A stretch of 64,000 bases of DNA from Streptomyces mutabilis (GTDB lineage: Bacteria > Actinomycetota > Actinomycetes > Streptomycetales > Streptomycetaceae). Positions 1 through 6,840 of this stretch are shown piece after piece. The stretch covers positions 85,688 to 149,687 of the forward strand of contig NZ_BMTT01000016.1 in assembly GCF_014649815.1 (NCBI RefSeq). Direction: 5' to 3'. The position numbers were made by a program, and so were the translations under genes. Within the stretch, counting starts at the first letter, position 1, and each line of letters begins with the position of its first letter. Under the pieces are notes generated by a model. The model ran no database searches. It worked only from the letters and a program-made list of their open reading frames with translations, and was not told where the DNA came from.

Positions 1-68
1 TCAGCCCGTGGGCGTGGACGTCGGGCATGGCGATCCGCGGTCAGGGTGTGTACGAGGGCGCTGTCTGA
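1..68 (+). CDS. 3' end of an upstream phage protein (partial)
   Basis: Frame 3 is open from the window edge to a TGA at 66-68 and encodes a 21-residue tail ending GQGVYEGAV. In Streptomyces phages a tail or base-plate protein commonly precedes the endolysin, and short Gly/Tyr/Glu-rich C-termini of this kind are frequent there. The fragment is too short for a family call; its reality is inferred from position and from the hairpin that follows it. Confidence 0.35.
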   Translation, partial: SPWAWTSGMAIRGQGVYEGAV

Positions 69-87
69 GCTTTGCCCGCTTCCTCTC

Positions 88-116
88 GCCCCGTGCCGCC
101 CGGCCGGGGCTTTCCT
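88..116 (+). terminator. Hairpin before the endolysin gene
   Basis: GCCCCG (88-93) pairs with CGGGGC (105-110), followed by TTT. It lies between the stop at 66-68 and the endolysin start at 133, so it could attenuate or terminate transcription of the upstream phage gene. The stem is only 6 bp. Confidence 0.4.
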
Positions 117-132
117 CATCTCGGAGGGCCTC

Positions 133-1176
133 TTGTCCGTCACGATCATCAGCCGGGCCGAGTGGGGCGCAAGGCCCTGGAACGGCACTCCGGCCTACGT
201 CGCCCCGAGCCAGCGCCACGAGTGGTTCGTCCACTACGACGGAGCACACCACATCAGCGCCACCGGCAACGCGGTGCCGCAGGCCATCGACCGCCAGCAC
301 CACGCAAAGGGCTGGGCCGGGATCGGCTACAACTTCGTCGTCGACCAAACGGGCAACGCCTACGAGGGCCGCGGGTGGGACCGCCAGAGCGCACACTGCC
401 CCGGCCACAACGTGTCCGGCCTGTCGGTACAAATCGCTATCGGCGGCGACCAGGAGCCCAGGCCGGCGGCCCTCGCGACCGCCCGCGCCCTGTACGACGA
501 GGGCTGCCGCCGGGCCGGCCGGACCCTGACGATGCGCGGGCACCGCGACGGCATCGCCACCCAGTGTCCCGGCGACATCCTCTACGCCTGGGTGCAGGAC
601 GGCATGCCCGCGGACGGCTACGAGGCCCCGACCGGCGGGACCGTGCCCGCGGGGTGGGACGGGAAGTCGTTTCCCGGCCGCGGGGCCTTCGCGCTGGGGC
701 AGTCGCACCCGGCGGTGACCAAGCTCGGCGAGCGCCTGACCGTCCACGGCTACGGCGAGTTCTACCGGGTCGGTCCCGGTCCTCGCTTCACCGAGGTCGA
801 CAAGGCCGCTGTTGAGGCGTTCCAGGAGGCGCAGGGCTGGACCGGCGGCGACGCCGACGGCTACCCGGGCCCGGAGACGTGGAAGCGGCTCATGGCAGCC
901 CCGAAGAAGACGACCCCCGCGAAGACCCCGCCGCCGTTCCCGGGCCGGTCCGCGTTCGCCCTCGGCAAGACCCACCCCGCCGTGGAAACGCTGGACGAAG
1001 GCCTCATCCGCGGAGGCTGGACCCGGCACCACGACGGCAACGGCTACCAGGCCGGCCCCCGCTTCACCGAGCACACCCGCCGCAACGTCGCCGACTTCCA
1101 GCGCTCCCACCCGCTGCTCAGCGGCGACCCCGACGGCTACCCCGGACCGCTCACCTGGCGGCTCCTCCTCTCCTGA
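133..1176 (+). CDS. Phage endolysin: N-acetylmuramoyl-L-alanine amidase with two peptidoglycan-binding repeats
   Basis: The 347-residue product cuts the amide bond between MurNAc and the stem peptide to lyse the host. Residues 1-150 form an amidase_2/PGRP domain (opening SRAEWGAR, a HH pair, GYNFVVD, and SAHCPGHN, which supplies Zn-binding residues). Two similar modules follow, at about 180-254 and 269-347, each opening FPGR.AFALG and closing with ADGYPGP-TW or PDGYPGP-TW; these are cell-wall-binding repeats known from Streptomyces phage lysins. Start: TTG at 133, with GGAGGG at 123-128; an in-frame GTG at 46 would add 29 unlikely residues. No signal peptide, as expected for a holin-dependent lysin. 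Confidence 0.9.
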   Translation: MSVTIISRAEWGARPWNGTPAYVAPSQRHEWFVHYDGAHHISATGNAVPQAIDRQHHAKGWAGIGYNFVVDQTGNAYEGRGWDRQSAHCPGHNVSGLSVQIAIGGDQEPRPAALATARALYDEGCRRAGRTLTMRGHRDGIATQCPGDILYAWVQDGMPADGYEAPTGGTVPAGWDGKSFPGRGAFALGQSHPAVTKLGERLTVHGYGEFYRVGPGPRFTEVDKAAVEAFQEAQGWTGGDADGYPGPETWKRLMAAPKKTTPAKTPPPFPGRSAFALGKTHPAVETLDEGLIRGGWTRHHDGNGYQAGPRFTEHTRRNVADFQRSHPLLSGDPDGYPGPLTWRLLLS

Positions 1177-1218
1177 CCCGACCCAACACCAGCACCCGTA
1201 CCTGAGAAAGGCTGCCCC

Positions 1219-1473
1219 ATGCCCGAACTCCACTTCGACGGCCAGACCGTCGTCAAGACCGCCAGCACTTACGCCCGTGACCTCCTGGAGCGCGTGCTGT
1301 CGACGTTCCTGCAGAGCTTCATCGGCGGCATCGCCGTCACCACCCCGCTGGATGCGTCCATGTGGTGGGCCGCCCTCGTCGGTGGCGTCGGCGCGGCCGG
1401 CGCCCTGCTGAAGGGCTTGTTCGCCCGCGTCCGCGACGTCACCAACAGCGCGTCCCTCGCCAAGGGGGTCTAG
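1219..1473 (+). CDS. Holin (r1t-like)
   Basis: This 84-residue protein has an amphipathic N-terminus (ARDLLERVLSTFLQSFIGG), a hydrophobic segment around MWWAALVGGVGAAGALLKGLF, and a short charged tail ending SASLAKGV. That pattern matches the r1t/phage holin family of actinobacteriophages. It would permeabilise the membrane to release the endolysin encoded 42 bp upstream. The TAG stop overlaps the GTG of the next gene by one base, so the two are translationally coupled. Confidence 0.8.
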   Translation: MPELHFDGQTVVKTASTYARDLLERVLSTFLQSFIGGIAVTTPLDASMWWAALVGGVGAAGALLKGLFARVRDVTNSASLAKGV

Positions 1474-1733
1474 TGGTCACGCCCGATCCGGGCGTGTACA
1501 TCAGCCCGGCGCAGACGTACCAGGAGGTACGGGATCTGGCGAAGGCGGTGGGCCGCATCGAAGCCAAGCTCGACGGCCTCCTCGACGAGACCAAGGACAT
1601 CCGCGGCGACATCGCCGACCACGAGCTTAGGCTCCGCACCCTCGAACGCGCCCGCTGGCCGCTCCCGACGATCGGCGTCCTTGCGGGCGTCGCCGGTGCG
1701 GCCACCGGAGCGCTCGCTCTCTTCGTCCGATGA
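1473..1733 (+). CDS. Small phage membrane protein with coiled coil (DUF2746-like)
   Basis: The 86-residue product has a Lys/Asp/Glu-rich helix (EVRDLAKAVGRIEAKLDGLL, then DETKDIRGDIADHELRLRTLER) predicted to be a coiled coil, then one C-terminal hydrophobic segment (GVLAGVAGAATGALALFV). Start GTG 1473 overlaps the holin stop. Position and architecture suggest a lysis accessory (antiholin or spanin-like), but that role is inference; similar proteins in actinophages are annotated only as unknown. Confidence 0.7.
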   Translation: MVTPDPGVYISPAQTYQEVRDLAKAVGRIEAKLDGLLDETKDIRGDIADHELRLRTLERARWPLPTIGVLAGVAGAATGALALFVR

Positions 1734-1737
1734 TCGC

Positions 1738-1773
1738 GGCCCCCATCGCCTTCGGGCGGTGGGGGCCGTTTTG
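1738..1773 (+). terminator. Rho-independent terminator of the lysis cassette
   Basis: A 13-bp perfect stem (1738-1750 with 1755-1767) around a TTCG tetraloop is followed by GTTTTGTCG. It begins 5 bp after the lysis-cassette stop codon and lies between convergent genes, so it probably also limits readthrough from the regulator at 1784. Confidence 0.9.
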
Positions 1774-1783
1774 TCGTTGCTGG

Positions 1784-2536
1784 CTACGCCGTCACCGGTC
1801 GGGCGTCGCTCCACAGCGCCTCGACGTGCTCGGCGAACCGGTCGAACAGGCCGCCGGCGCCCCGGCGGCGCAGGTGGAGTAGTGGCGAGTCGTGTCCTAG
1901 GAGGTTGGCCAGGTGCGGCGTCACCAACATCTCGTCATCGAACCGGAACACCGACAGCGCAATGTGCTGATCGCTCAACCGCGCCTCCACCGCACCGTCT
2001 TCGATCCGGCTGAGCGCATCGAGGGTGATCTGGATGCGGGTGCTGACCGTGAGCGGTACCGCCTCGATGGCTTCCCGCCGGCGCGTCACCTCGGACTCGG
2101 GGTCACCGACCAGGAACCGCACCGCGCAGCCTGCCTCCGTCTTCGCCGCCAGTCGCTCCGGCATTCGGGGCTGCTCCTGCCAGATGAAGTAGTTGGTGTA
2201 CCCAGCGTAGGTGATGTCCCGCTTCGCGCCATCGAAGAGGCGGGACCACACTGCGGTCGGGCAGGCGTTGCGGTACGGGTACGTCGCCACGATCTCCCGG
2301 TCCGGGCCGGGCGCCACGACGCTCCGGATCTTCGGCCACAGCACGTCTGCATCAACTCCTAACACCCCAGCCACGTCATCCCGCGTCCGCGGGTGGGGCA
2401 CGCGGGCTGGGTCCGTGATCCAGCGATCCACCGTCTTGCTGCTCACTCCGACTCTACGGGCGAGGCGGGAGCGGCTGATTCCGGCGGCGTCGATAGCGCG
2501 CTGAAGTTCCTTGTTCAAGGCTTCCCCCCAGGACAC
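1784..2536 (-). CDS. XRE-family regulator with C-terminal DUF5919-like domain
   Basis: In this 250-residue protein, residues 5-70 are a helix-turn-helix (ISRSRLARRVGVSSKTVDRW). From about 80 onward is the domain usually labelled DUF5919 (ATYPYRNACPTAVWSRLF, YAGYTNYF, FLVGDPES), common in actinomycete XRE proteins and resembling phospholipase-D-like folds that sense unknown ligands. In a prophage it could be the lysogeny repressor or a signal-responsive switch. A palindrome 13 bp upstream of its start suggests autoregulation. Which of the two XRE proteins here is the immunity repressor cannot be decided from sequence. Confidence 0.75.
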   Translation of the reverse strand: MSWGEALNKELQRAIDAAGISRSRLARRVGVSSKTVDRWITDPARVPHPRTRDDVAGVLGVDADVLWPKIRSVVAPGPDREIVATYPYRNACPTAVWSRLFDGAKRDITYAGYTNYFIWQEQPRMPERLAAKTEAGCAVRFLVGDPESEVTRRREAIEAVPLTVSTRIQITLDALSRIEDGAVEARLSDQHIALSVFRFDDEMLVTPHLANLLGHDSPLLHLRRRGAGGLFDRFAEHVEALWSDARPVTA

Positions 2537-2548
2537 TTGGGCCGTTTA

Positions 2549-2571
2549 GGGACGGTAGCGCGTGCCGTCCC
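2549..2571. promoter_or_regulatory. Putative operator: GGGACGG-N9-CCGTCCC
   Basis: A perfect 7-bp inverted repeat (2549-2555 and 2565-2571) sits between the XRE-DUF5919 gene (start 2536, leftward) and the rightward gene starting at 2657. Position and symmetry fit a dimeric repressor site; the bound protein is inferred. Confidence 0.55.
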
Positions 2572-2656
2572 GAATGGCCCCTGATCGTCAGTACAACCGT
2601 CCCAACCGGCGATCCACGATGACGGGCACCAGCAACCCCCCAACACGGAGGTAGCA

Positions 2657-3244
2657 GTGGCCATCACCCTGACCCGTCCCGCGCCGGAGAAGGTCGCCGA
2701 GCGGGCCCGCGAGATCCACGCCGCATGGATGGCGGACCCGGAGATGCCCGCCGTCCTCGACGGCTGCAAGAAGTACAGCAGCGACTGGACCGACGACTAC
2801 GGCCAGGTCCTCATCCCCGAGTACAACGTGGAGCGCGACGCACCGCCGCTCATCGACGACGCGCTGCGCGTCATGGCGCTCAAGTCGGCGGTGTACGAGA
2901 TGACCGACGGCGACGAGCTGGCGGCCGAGCTGCCCGTGCCGGTGCCGGTCGACACCGCGGTGCACGCCTTGTGCGCACAGTTCACCGCCCTGTCCCGGGT
3001 GCAGGCCCGCACGGGCCGCCTGTTCGTGCACAGCACCGTCCGGGAGCACGAGGCCGGCCGCGCGTGGCGACTCGGCGACTACACCCACCAGGCGTACCGC
3101 GCGACATTCGGCCCGGTCGACGAGCGGTACTGGATCGACGAGCCGGAGGCCGAGCGGCGCCGCCAGATCCTCGACGAGAAGTACGCGACGATCGGGATCA
3201 CCGAGCGCGGGATGGCCTCCACCATCGACTACGCCGCAGCGTAA
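2657..3244 (+). CDS. Phage protein of unknown function
   Basis: 195 residues, start GTG 2657 with GGAGGT about 6 bp upstream. It is acidic and mostly helical, with no Cys, no signal peptide and no membrane segment. Notable stretches are HAAWMADPEMPAVLDGCKKY and a C-terminal RRRQILDEKYATIGITERGM. No family was recognised. It lies between two regulators in the early/lysogeny end of the prophage and is divergent from the XRE-DUF5919 gene, so it may be the target of that regulator. Confidence 0.7.
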   Translation: MAITLTRPAPEKVAERAREIHAAWMADPEMPAVLDGCKKYSSDWTDDYGQVLIPEYNVERDAPPLIDDALRVMALKSAVYEMTDGDELAAELPVPVPVDTAVHALCAQFTALSRVQARTGRLFVHSTVREHEAGRAWRLGDYTHQAYRATFGPVDERYWIDEPEAERRRQILDEKYATIGITERGMASTIDYAAA

Positions 3245-3524
3245 CCGACCGGCCTGTGATGGGCTCCGCCTCCAGCGGCTTGGGGGGCGGGGCCTGCCTG
3301 TCTGGCTCCAGCCCGATCTTGTGCGGGTGGACGCAGGCTGGCGTGCGGTCGGCGGTGTACCGGCGGCCGTCGGCCGGATCGAACGGGCACTCCCAGGAGG
3401 GCCGGTCGTAGATGACGAAGGCGTCGCGCGGGAACCGCAGCGAGGGGCAGATCCCGCACACGGGCCGGTCGTCGTGGTCGGAGTCGGGATCGATGTACGG
3501 CTGCGGCGTCGCGGCGTCGTCCAT
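3198..3524 (-). CDS. Small hypothetical protein with Cys/His pairs
   Basis: 108 residues, with CGICPSLRFPRDAFVIYDRP, WECPFDP and ACVHPH, arranged like a small metal-binding fold. The last 16 codons run antisense through the end of the convergent 2657-3244 gene (47-bp overlap), which lowers confidence in the C-terminus. No family recognised; small Cys/His proteins of this type are common in Streptomyces mobile elements. Confidence 0.5.
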   Translation of the reverse strand: MDDAATPQPYIDPDSDHDDRPVCGICPSLRFPRDAFVIYDRPSWECPFDPADGRRYTADRTPACVHPHKIGLEPDRQAPPPKPLEAEPITGRSVTLRRSRWWRPSRAR

Positions 3525-3559
3525 GGCGGAAGGCTACCGGCCGTGCCGCTCACACGGAG

Positions 3560-3805
3560 TCAGGCTCGGGGCGGCTCGTCAACCACGTAGGAGCCCTTGC
3601 CCCGGACGGTGCGGACGAGCCCGCGCTCGACGAGCAGCTGCACAGCGGCCCGCGCGGTCGGCCGGGACACGGAGAACTCGTCGCAGATCGCGGCCTCGGA
3701 CGGAATGCGCCGGCGCGGCGGGTAGGTGCCGTCAGCGATGCGCGCGGTGAGCACCGTCGCGATCTGCTCGTACAGCGGGTCTGGCCCGTCCAGGTCCACG
3801 GTCAT
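3560..3805 (-). CDS. GntR-type winged-helix DNA-binding protein (HTH domain only)
   Basis: The 81-residue product is a bare GntR winged helix: DPLYEQIATVLTARI, then IPSEAAICDEFSVSRPTARAAV and a wing ending GKGSYVV. No effector domain is present, whereas full GntR regulators have 200 or more residues; such minimal proteins occur in actinomycete integrative elements. ATG at 3805 is chosen because the domain begins immediately after it; an upstream in-frame extension reads as noise. It is divergent from the Cys-rich trio, with tandem repeats between them. Confidence 0.75.
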   Translation of the reverse strand: MTVDLDGPDPLYEQIATVLTARIADGTYPPRRRIPSEAAICDEFSVSRPTARAAVQLLVERGLVRTVRGKGSYVVDEPPRA

Positions 3806-3852
3806 AAAACGACCGTAGGAGGCATACGACGGTGCTTCCCGTCGGGTGACGT

Positions 3853-3884
3853 GACCTGACAACACCTGACAAGCGGAGTAGCGT
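3853..3884 (+). promoter_or_regulatory. Promoter with tandem 10-bp repeats ahead of the Cys-rich trio
   Basis: Two head-to-tail copies differing at one base, GACCTGACAA (3853-3862) and CACCTGACAA (3863-3872), overlap a CTGACA -35 (3856-3861) spaced 17 bp from TAGCGT (-10, 3879-3884). The 10-bp period would place two proteins on one DNA face; the divergent GntR-like protein is the natural candidate. Confidence 0.6.
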
Positions 3885-3952
3885 CGGAAGAGAGAGAACC
3901 CCCGCGACCGTGCGACCGGTCCGGGGGCGTGGCCGACTGCGAAGGAGTCGAC

Positions 3953-4132
3953 ATGGAAGAGAGTACGCAGAACCAGGCCGCCGATGGCACCCCCACGAGT
4001 TACGGCTACTGCTCTTGGCACGACCGCTTCTCAGAGGGCGTCCGGCTGATTCGTCTCGGCAGCGGAGATATGCACTACGCCTGCGTGCACTGCGTCCGGA
4101 TCTACAAGCTCACCCCCTACGAGGACCAGTGA
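3953..4132 (+). CDS. Small Cys/His-rich protein 1
   Basis: 59 residues containing YGYCSWHDRF, then HYACVHCVRIYKL: one C-x-x-H and one C-x-x-C, suggesting a zinc-binding mini-domain. ATG 3953 is preferred over GTG 3929 because GAAGGAG lies 6 bp upstream. It is the first of three ORFs with 4-base overlaps. Similar short proteins are frequent in Streptomyces genomes and integrative elements but have no assigned function. Confidence 0.7.
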   Translation: MEESTQNQAADGTPTSYGYCSWHDRFSEGVRLIRLGSGDMHYACVHCVRIYKLTPYEDQ

Positions 4133-4347
4133 GCACCGCGCTGCCCAACGCGGCCAGCCTCAGCCGCGCCGTGTACTCCGGGTGGGCCTGCGTCCTCTGT
4201 GGCGCATCCCTCGCCACGGGCGGCGTCCCTGCTGGCCGAGCCCGCGGACAGATAGGCGCCGTCTGCCTGGACGTCGACGTCTACCGATGCCGTCCCGGCC
4301 GCGGCTGCGCGGCCAAGACACCAGCGACCAGAAAGGGGCGCCGATGA
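4129..4347 (+). CDS. Small Cys-rich protein 2
   Basis: 72 residues, start GTG 4129 overlapping the previous stop. CVLCG near residue 20 and CLDVDVYRCRPGRGC near residue 50 form two Cys clusters typical of a zinc knuckle. It is probably co-translated with its neighbours. No function is known. Confidence 0.65.
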   Translation: MSTALPNAASLSRAVYSGWACVLCGASLATGGVPAGRARGQIGAVCLDVDVYRCRPGRGCAAKTPATRKGRR

Positions 4348-4502
4348 AACCGGGCCACGAGATGGGCTACTGCTGGCAGAAGTTCGGGCCGCGTCAACTG
4401 CACTGCTGCCGACCGCCCGGGCACACCGGTGCCTGTTCGACGCCTTACGGCGGCGGCGCCACAGAGTTCCGCTCCCGGCTCGTACGCCGGCCAAGCCGGT
4501 AG
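4344..4502 (+). CDS. Small Cys-rich protein 3
   Basis: 52 residues, start ATG 4344 in an ATGA overlap with the preceding gene. Core features are GYCWQKFG, LHCCRPPGHTGAC and PYGGGATEF, again consistent with a compact zinc fold. It is the last member of the overlapping trio; a function in phage biology is not known. Confidence 0.6.
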   Translation: MKPGHEMGYCWQKFGPRQLHCCRPPGHTGACSTPYGGGATEFRSRLVRRPSR

Positions 4503-4646
4503 CGGTCCCAGCGGCCCGTCTCCGTCCCCCGTCGGAGGCGGCCCGCTCCTTCAAGCTCCTGGCAGCCAGCCAGGGGATGCCGGGGACTCCAGTGTCGGCC
4601 AGAAGGGGCGGCTGCCCGTGCCGAAGCACCCCAGGGCAGCCGCCCG

Positions 4647-4880
4647 TCAGCGGACGAGGTCCGCGAGGGGCACGTCGAGAACGTCAGCGATGAGCAGCAG
4701 GTGGTCAAGGAGTGTGGAGTAGGCGCCCTGCTCGATCCGGTTGATCGTCTTACGGTCCAAGTCGACGAGTTCGGCGAGCTTCTCCTGCGACAGCGTCCGC
4801 TCGGTGCGGACGGCGCGAATACGGTCTCCGATCTGGCGTCGGCGGGCTGGTACCCAAGCGGGCAGCGGATCGGATGGCAC
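4647..4880 (-). CDS. Small XRE-family repressor
   Basis: About 77 residues, almost entirely one HTH_3 domain: IGDRIRAVRTERTLSQEKLA, recognition helix LDRKTINRIEQG, then LLLIADVLDVPLADLV. The start is uncertain: GTG 4880 has no clear ribosome-binding site. A perfect palindrome at 4914-4931 lies just upstream. Beside the integrase, this is a plausible immunity or integrase-control repressor. Confidence 0.7.
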   Translation of the reverse strand: MPSDPLPAWVPARRRQIGDRIRAVRTERTLSQEKLAELVDLDRKTINRIEQGAYSTLLDHLLLIADVLDVPLADLVR

Positions 4881-4913
4881 GCATACACGCTGGTAGGCGC
4901 CGCGATCGGTGTC

Positions 4914-4931
4914 TGTACCATCGTTGGTACA
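4914..4931. promoter_or_regulatory. Palindromic operator TGTACCA-N4-TGGTACA
   Basis: A perfect 7-bp inverted repeat with a TCGT spacer lies 34 bp upstream of the small XRE gene start. Symmetry and spacing fit a dimeric HTH_3 repressor site. Confidence 0.65.
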
Positions 4932-5109
4932 TTTCAGAGAGCGGATTTCAGCCCGACCGCAACCCCCTCGGGTAAGGAAACACCCGTTCGATTGACACGC
5001 CGAATAGGGACCTTGCCTCCGGCAACCCGCTCCGCCGAGGGTGGAACCACGCCCTCCCCCGAACTGGCCGACCGCCGTACTGCCCCCCAGGCTGCGGCGG
5101 CCCGGCCAA

Positions 5110-5139
5110 GGCGCCCCCCGACATGCGTCCGGGGGCGCC
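5110..5139 (-). terminator. Hairpin after the integrase gene
   Basis: GGCGCCCCC (5110-5118) pairs perfectly with GGGGGCGCC (5131-5139), 3 bp beyond the leftward integrase stop at 5143. No U-tract; GC-rich hairpins without one are common Streptomyces terminators. Confidence 0.6.
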
Positions 5140-5142
5140 GCC

Positions 5143-6798
5143 CTACTTCCACTTGATCTCGATCGTCGACTTGTCAAAATACGTTCCATCCGGCTGCCGC
5201 CCCGGCCGCGCCTTCCCCACCCGGACCTGCATCGCAAAGTCGATCGCCGCCCGCCGCCGCGACAGGTCGAACGTGTCGTTCCACACCTCCACCGGATCGT
5301 CCGCCGCCAGCAGCTCAGCGACCGGGTTCGCCGCCACGACCTCCTTCAGCACGTCCTCGGCGGCTTGAAGACGCTTCCTCGCCGCACCCGACGCGACACG
5401 CCACTCCTGCATGTCCATCTCGTCCCGACCCAGCGCCTCCGCCAACTCGTCCAGCTTCTGCCGGGCCTGCCGCATGTCCCGGCGCACCTGGACCACGTCG
5501 ACCTGCGGCTCAGCCCGCCGCGTGAACAGAGCGGCGGCGTCGGGCTCCTGCAGTCGCCTCATCAGGTGCAGCTGCACGTAGTCGTCCAGGCTCTGACCGT
5601 CCCGGATCACGCATCCACTGTCGCAGCGGTACGCCGGCTTCTTCACCGGAGCAGGCCCCACGCCCGTGCGCCTCTGCCGCTCGCGGATCTTCTTGCTGCG
5701 GACCACAGCCCGCGGAAACCCAGTCAGCTTTCCGGTGCCGCACTCGGCGCACTCGTAAATGTTGCTGCCGAGGTACTTCCGGACGTTCGTCCCGGACGTG
5801 TACCGGCTCGGGTCCTGGAGGACCGCTACAGCGCTACGCCACGTCGCCTCATCGGCCAGCGCCATCCAATCGCCCCTGCCAGCTATCTGTCCTCGATGCT
5901 GAAGGAACCCGGCGTTACGGGGCCGCAGGAGAATGGTCCGCACCTGGTTGACGTCAGGCGTCTTGCCACGGCTGGACACTACGCCCCGGGTCGCCCAGCC
6001 CTTGGCCGTGCTCCTCAGCGACACCCCCGCCACGACCCCTTCCAAAGCCGGGTGGACAAGGGCGGCCTCGGATCCCTCGGCGAACCCGGCAGGGACCTGG
6101 CACGCGTCACAGACGAAGTCCACGCACAGCGCATCCCGAGCGTCGCAAGCCTGGCACACCAGATCACGCGTGAACCGGCCGACCACCTCGCAGTCCTCGC
6201 ACGTGCGACGCATCGTGAACCCGTCCGGGCCTTGCAGGTGGCAGCGCGGGCATTCGAGAGTCCGCGGGGTAACCCCGTCGGGCTCGTACCCGAAGGGGCG
6301 AGGCCCACCGCTGTACTCACCGTGGCTGGCCTTCTGATCGCGGGCCCTCTTCGACCGCTCGATCATCCGCTCCACCTCATAGCGGGCCTGGACGCCAAGC
6401 TGCCGGGCGATCATCCGGCCGGTGGCGGTGGACAGGTCGAGGTGGCCGGCCTTCACGGTGCGCGTGTCGATGGTGCGGGGCGAGCAGACGTCGATGTACT
6501 CCTCCAGCTCGACCGGGGAGCGGTGGAGGCGGTCGGTGTGCCAGGCCAAGACGCAGTCGGCCTCGCCGTCGCGGAGCCGCTGCAGCATGTCCTTGTAATC
6601 GGGGCGCGGCTTCCCCGAGTAGGCCTTGACGATGCGGTACTCGACGGTCGGCGTGGACAGCTGCTCGGCGAGCGCGCGAATGTCGTCGAGCTGCCGCTCG
6701 GTGGCGAGGTGAGCGCCTTCGCGGTCCTCGCTGATACGGGTGTACGCGAAGCAGCGGACGATGCGGCGGGCGCTGGTGGCCTTGAGGTTCCTGGACAC
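5143..6798 (-). CDS. Large serine integrase with an extra Cys-rich insertion
   Basis: The 551-residue product catalyses attP x attB recombination. Resolvase domain: AYTRISED with nucleophile Ser23, and LAWHTDRLHRSPVELEE. Recombinase domain: GGPRPFGYE to about 320. The usual zinc ribbon has CAEC (350-353) and CDSGC (392-396), then a coiled coil. Between GYEPDG (about 171) and the helix at EAALVHP (about 245) there is a stretch with four CxxC pairs (183/186, 200/203, 215/218, 230/233) that I do not know from phiC31-type integrases. The GTG start at 6798 lies next to the att junction; the frame is open further upstream only because host DNA is joined there. Confidence 0.92.
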   Translation of the reverse strand: MSRNLKATSARRIVRCFAYTRISEDREGAHLATERQLDDIRALAEQLSTPTVEYRIVKAYSGKPRPDYKDMLQRLRDGEADCVLAWHTDRLHRSPVELEEYIDVCSPRTIDTRTVKAGHLDLSTATGRMIARQLGVQARYEVERMIERSKRARDQKASHGEYSGGPRPFGYEPDGVTPRTLECPRCHLQGPDGFTMRRTCEDCEVVGRFTRDLVCQACDARDALCVDFVCDACQVPAGFAEGSEAALVHPALEGVVAGVSLRSTAKGWATRGVVSSRGKTPDVNQVRTILLRPRNAGFLQHRGQIAGRGDWMALADEATWRSAVAVLQDPSRYTSGTNVRKYLGSNIYECAECGTGKLTGFPRAVVRSKKIRERQRRTGVGPAPVKKPAYRCDSGCVIRDGQSLDDYVQLHLMRRLQEPDAAALFTRRAEPQVDVVQVRRDMRQARQKLDELAEALGRDEMDMQEWRVASGAARKRLQAAEDVLKEVVAANPVAELLAADDPVEVWNDTFDLSRRRAAIDFAMQVRVGKARPGRQPDGTYFDKSTIEIKWK

Positions 6799-6840
6799 GT
6801 CGTCAGCCTGCCAGATTAAAGGCCACTTTCGCAGTGGTTC
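6799..6840. other. Prophage-chromosome junction (attachment site, attR-like)
   Basis: The integrase start is at 6798, and host coding sequence for the substrate-binding protein resumes at about 6835-6840 (WFGFSNVTSL reads on in frame; an in-frame TAA sits at 6817-6819). The interval contains a short inverted repeat, CCACT-N5-AGTGG (6823-6837). The crossover dinucleotide cannot be placed without the other att site or the empty locus. Confidence 0.7.

Larger units (their letters stand above)
1..6838. mobile_element. Right end of an integrated prophage (continues off the left edge)
   Basis: The segment carries an endolysin, a holin, phage-type repressors, small unknown ORFs and a large serine integrase. 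It ends abruptly where the coding sequence of a chromosomal ABC substrate-binding protein resumes without its 5' part. Integrase next to the junction is the usual layout for phiC31/R4-type Streptomyces phages. Structural genes must lie left of position 1, so total length cannot be judged. It could also be a decayed element, but every gene seen is intact. Confidence 0.85.

Noticed and set aside
1-1233. Leftward 410-codon frame at the left edge
   Set aside because: Pure antisense of the endolysin gene, which has clear domains and a ribosome-binding site.
6799-6840. tRNA-type attachment site
   Set aside because: No cloverleaf or tRNA 3' end is present; serine integrases typically use protein-coding targets, as seen here.
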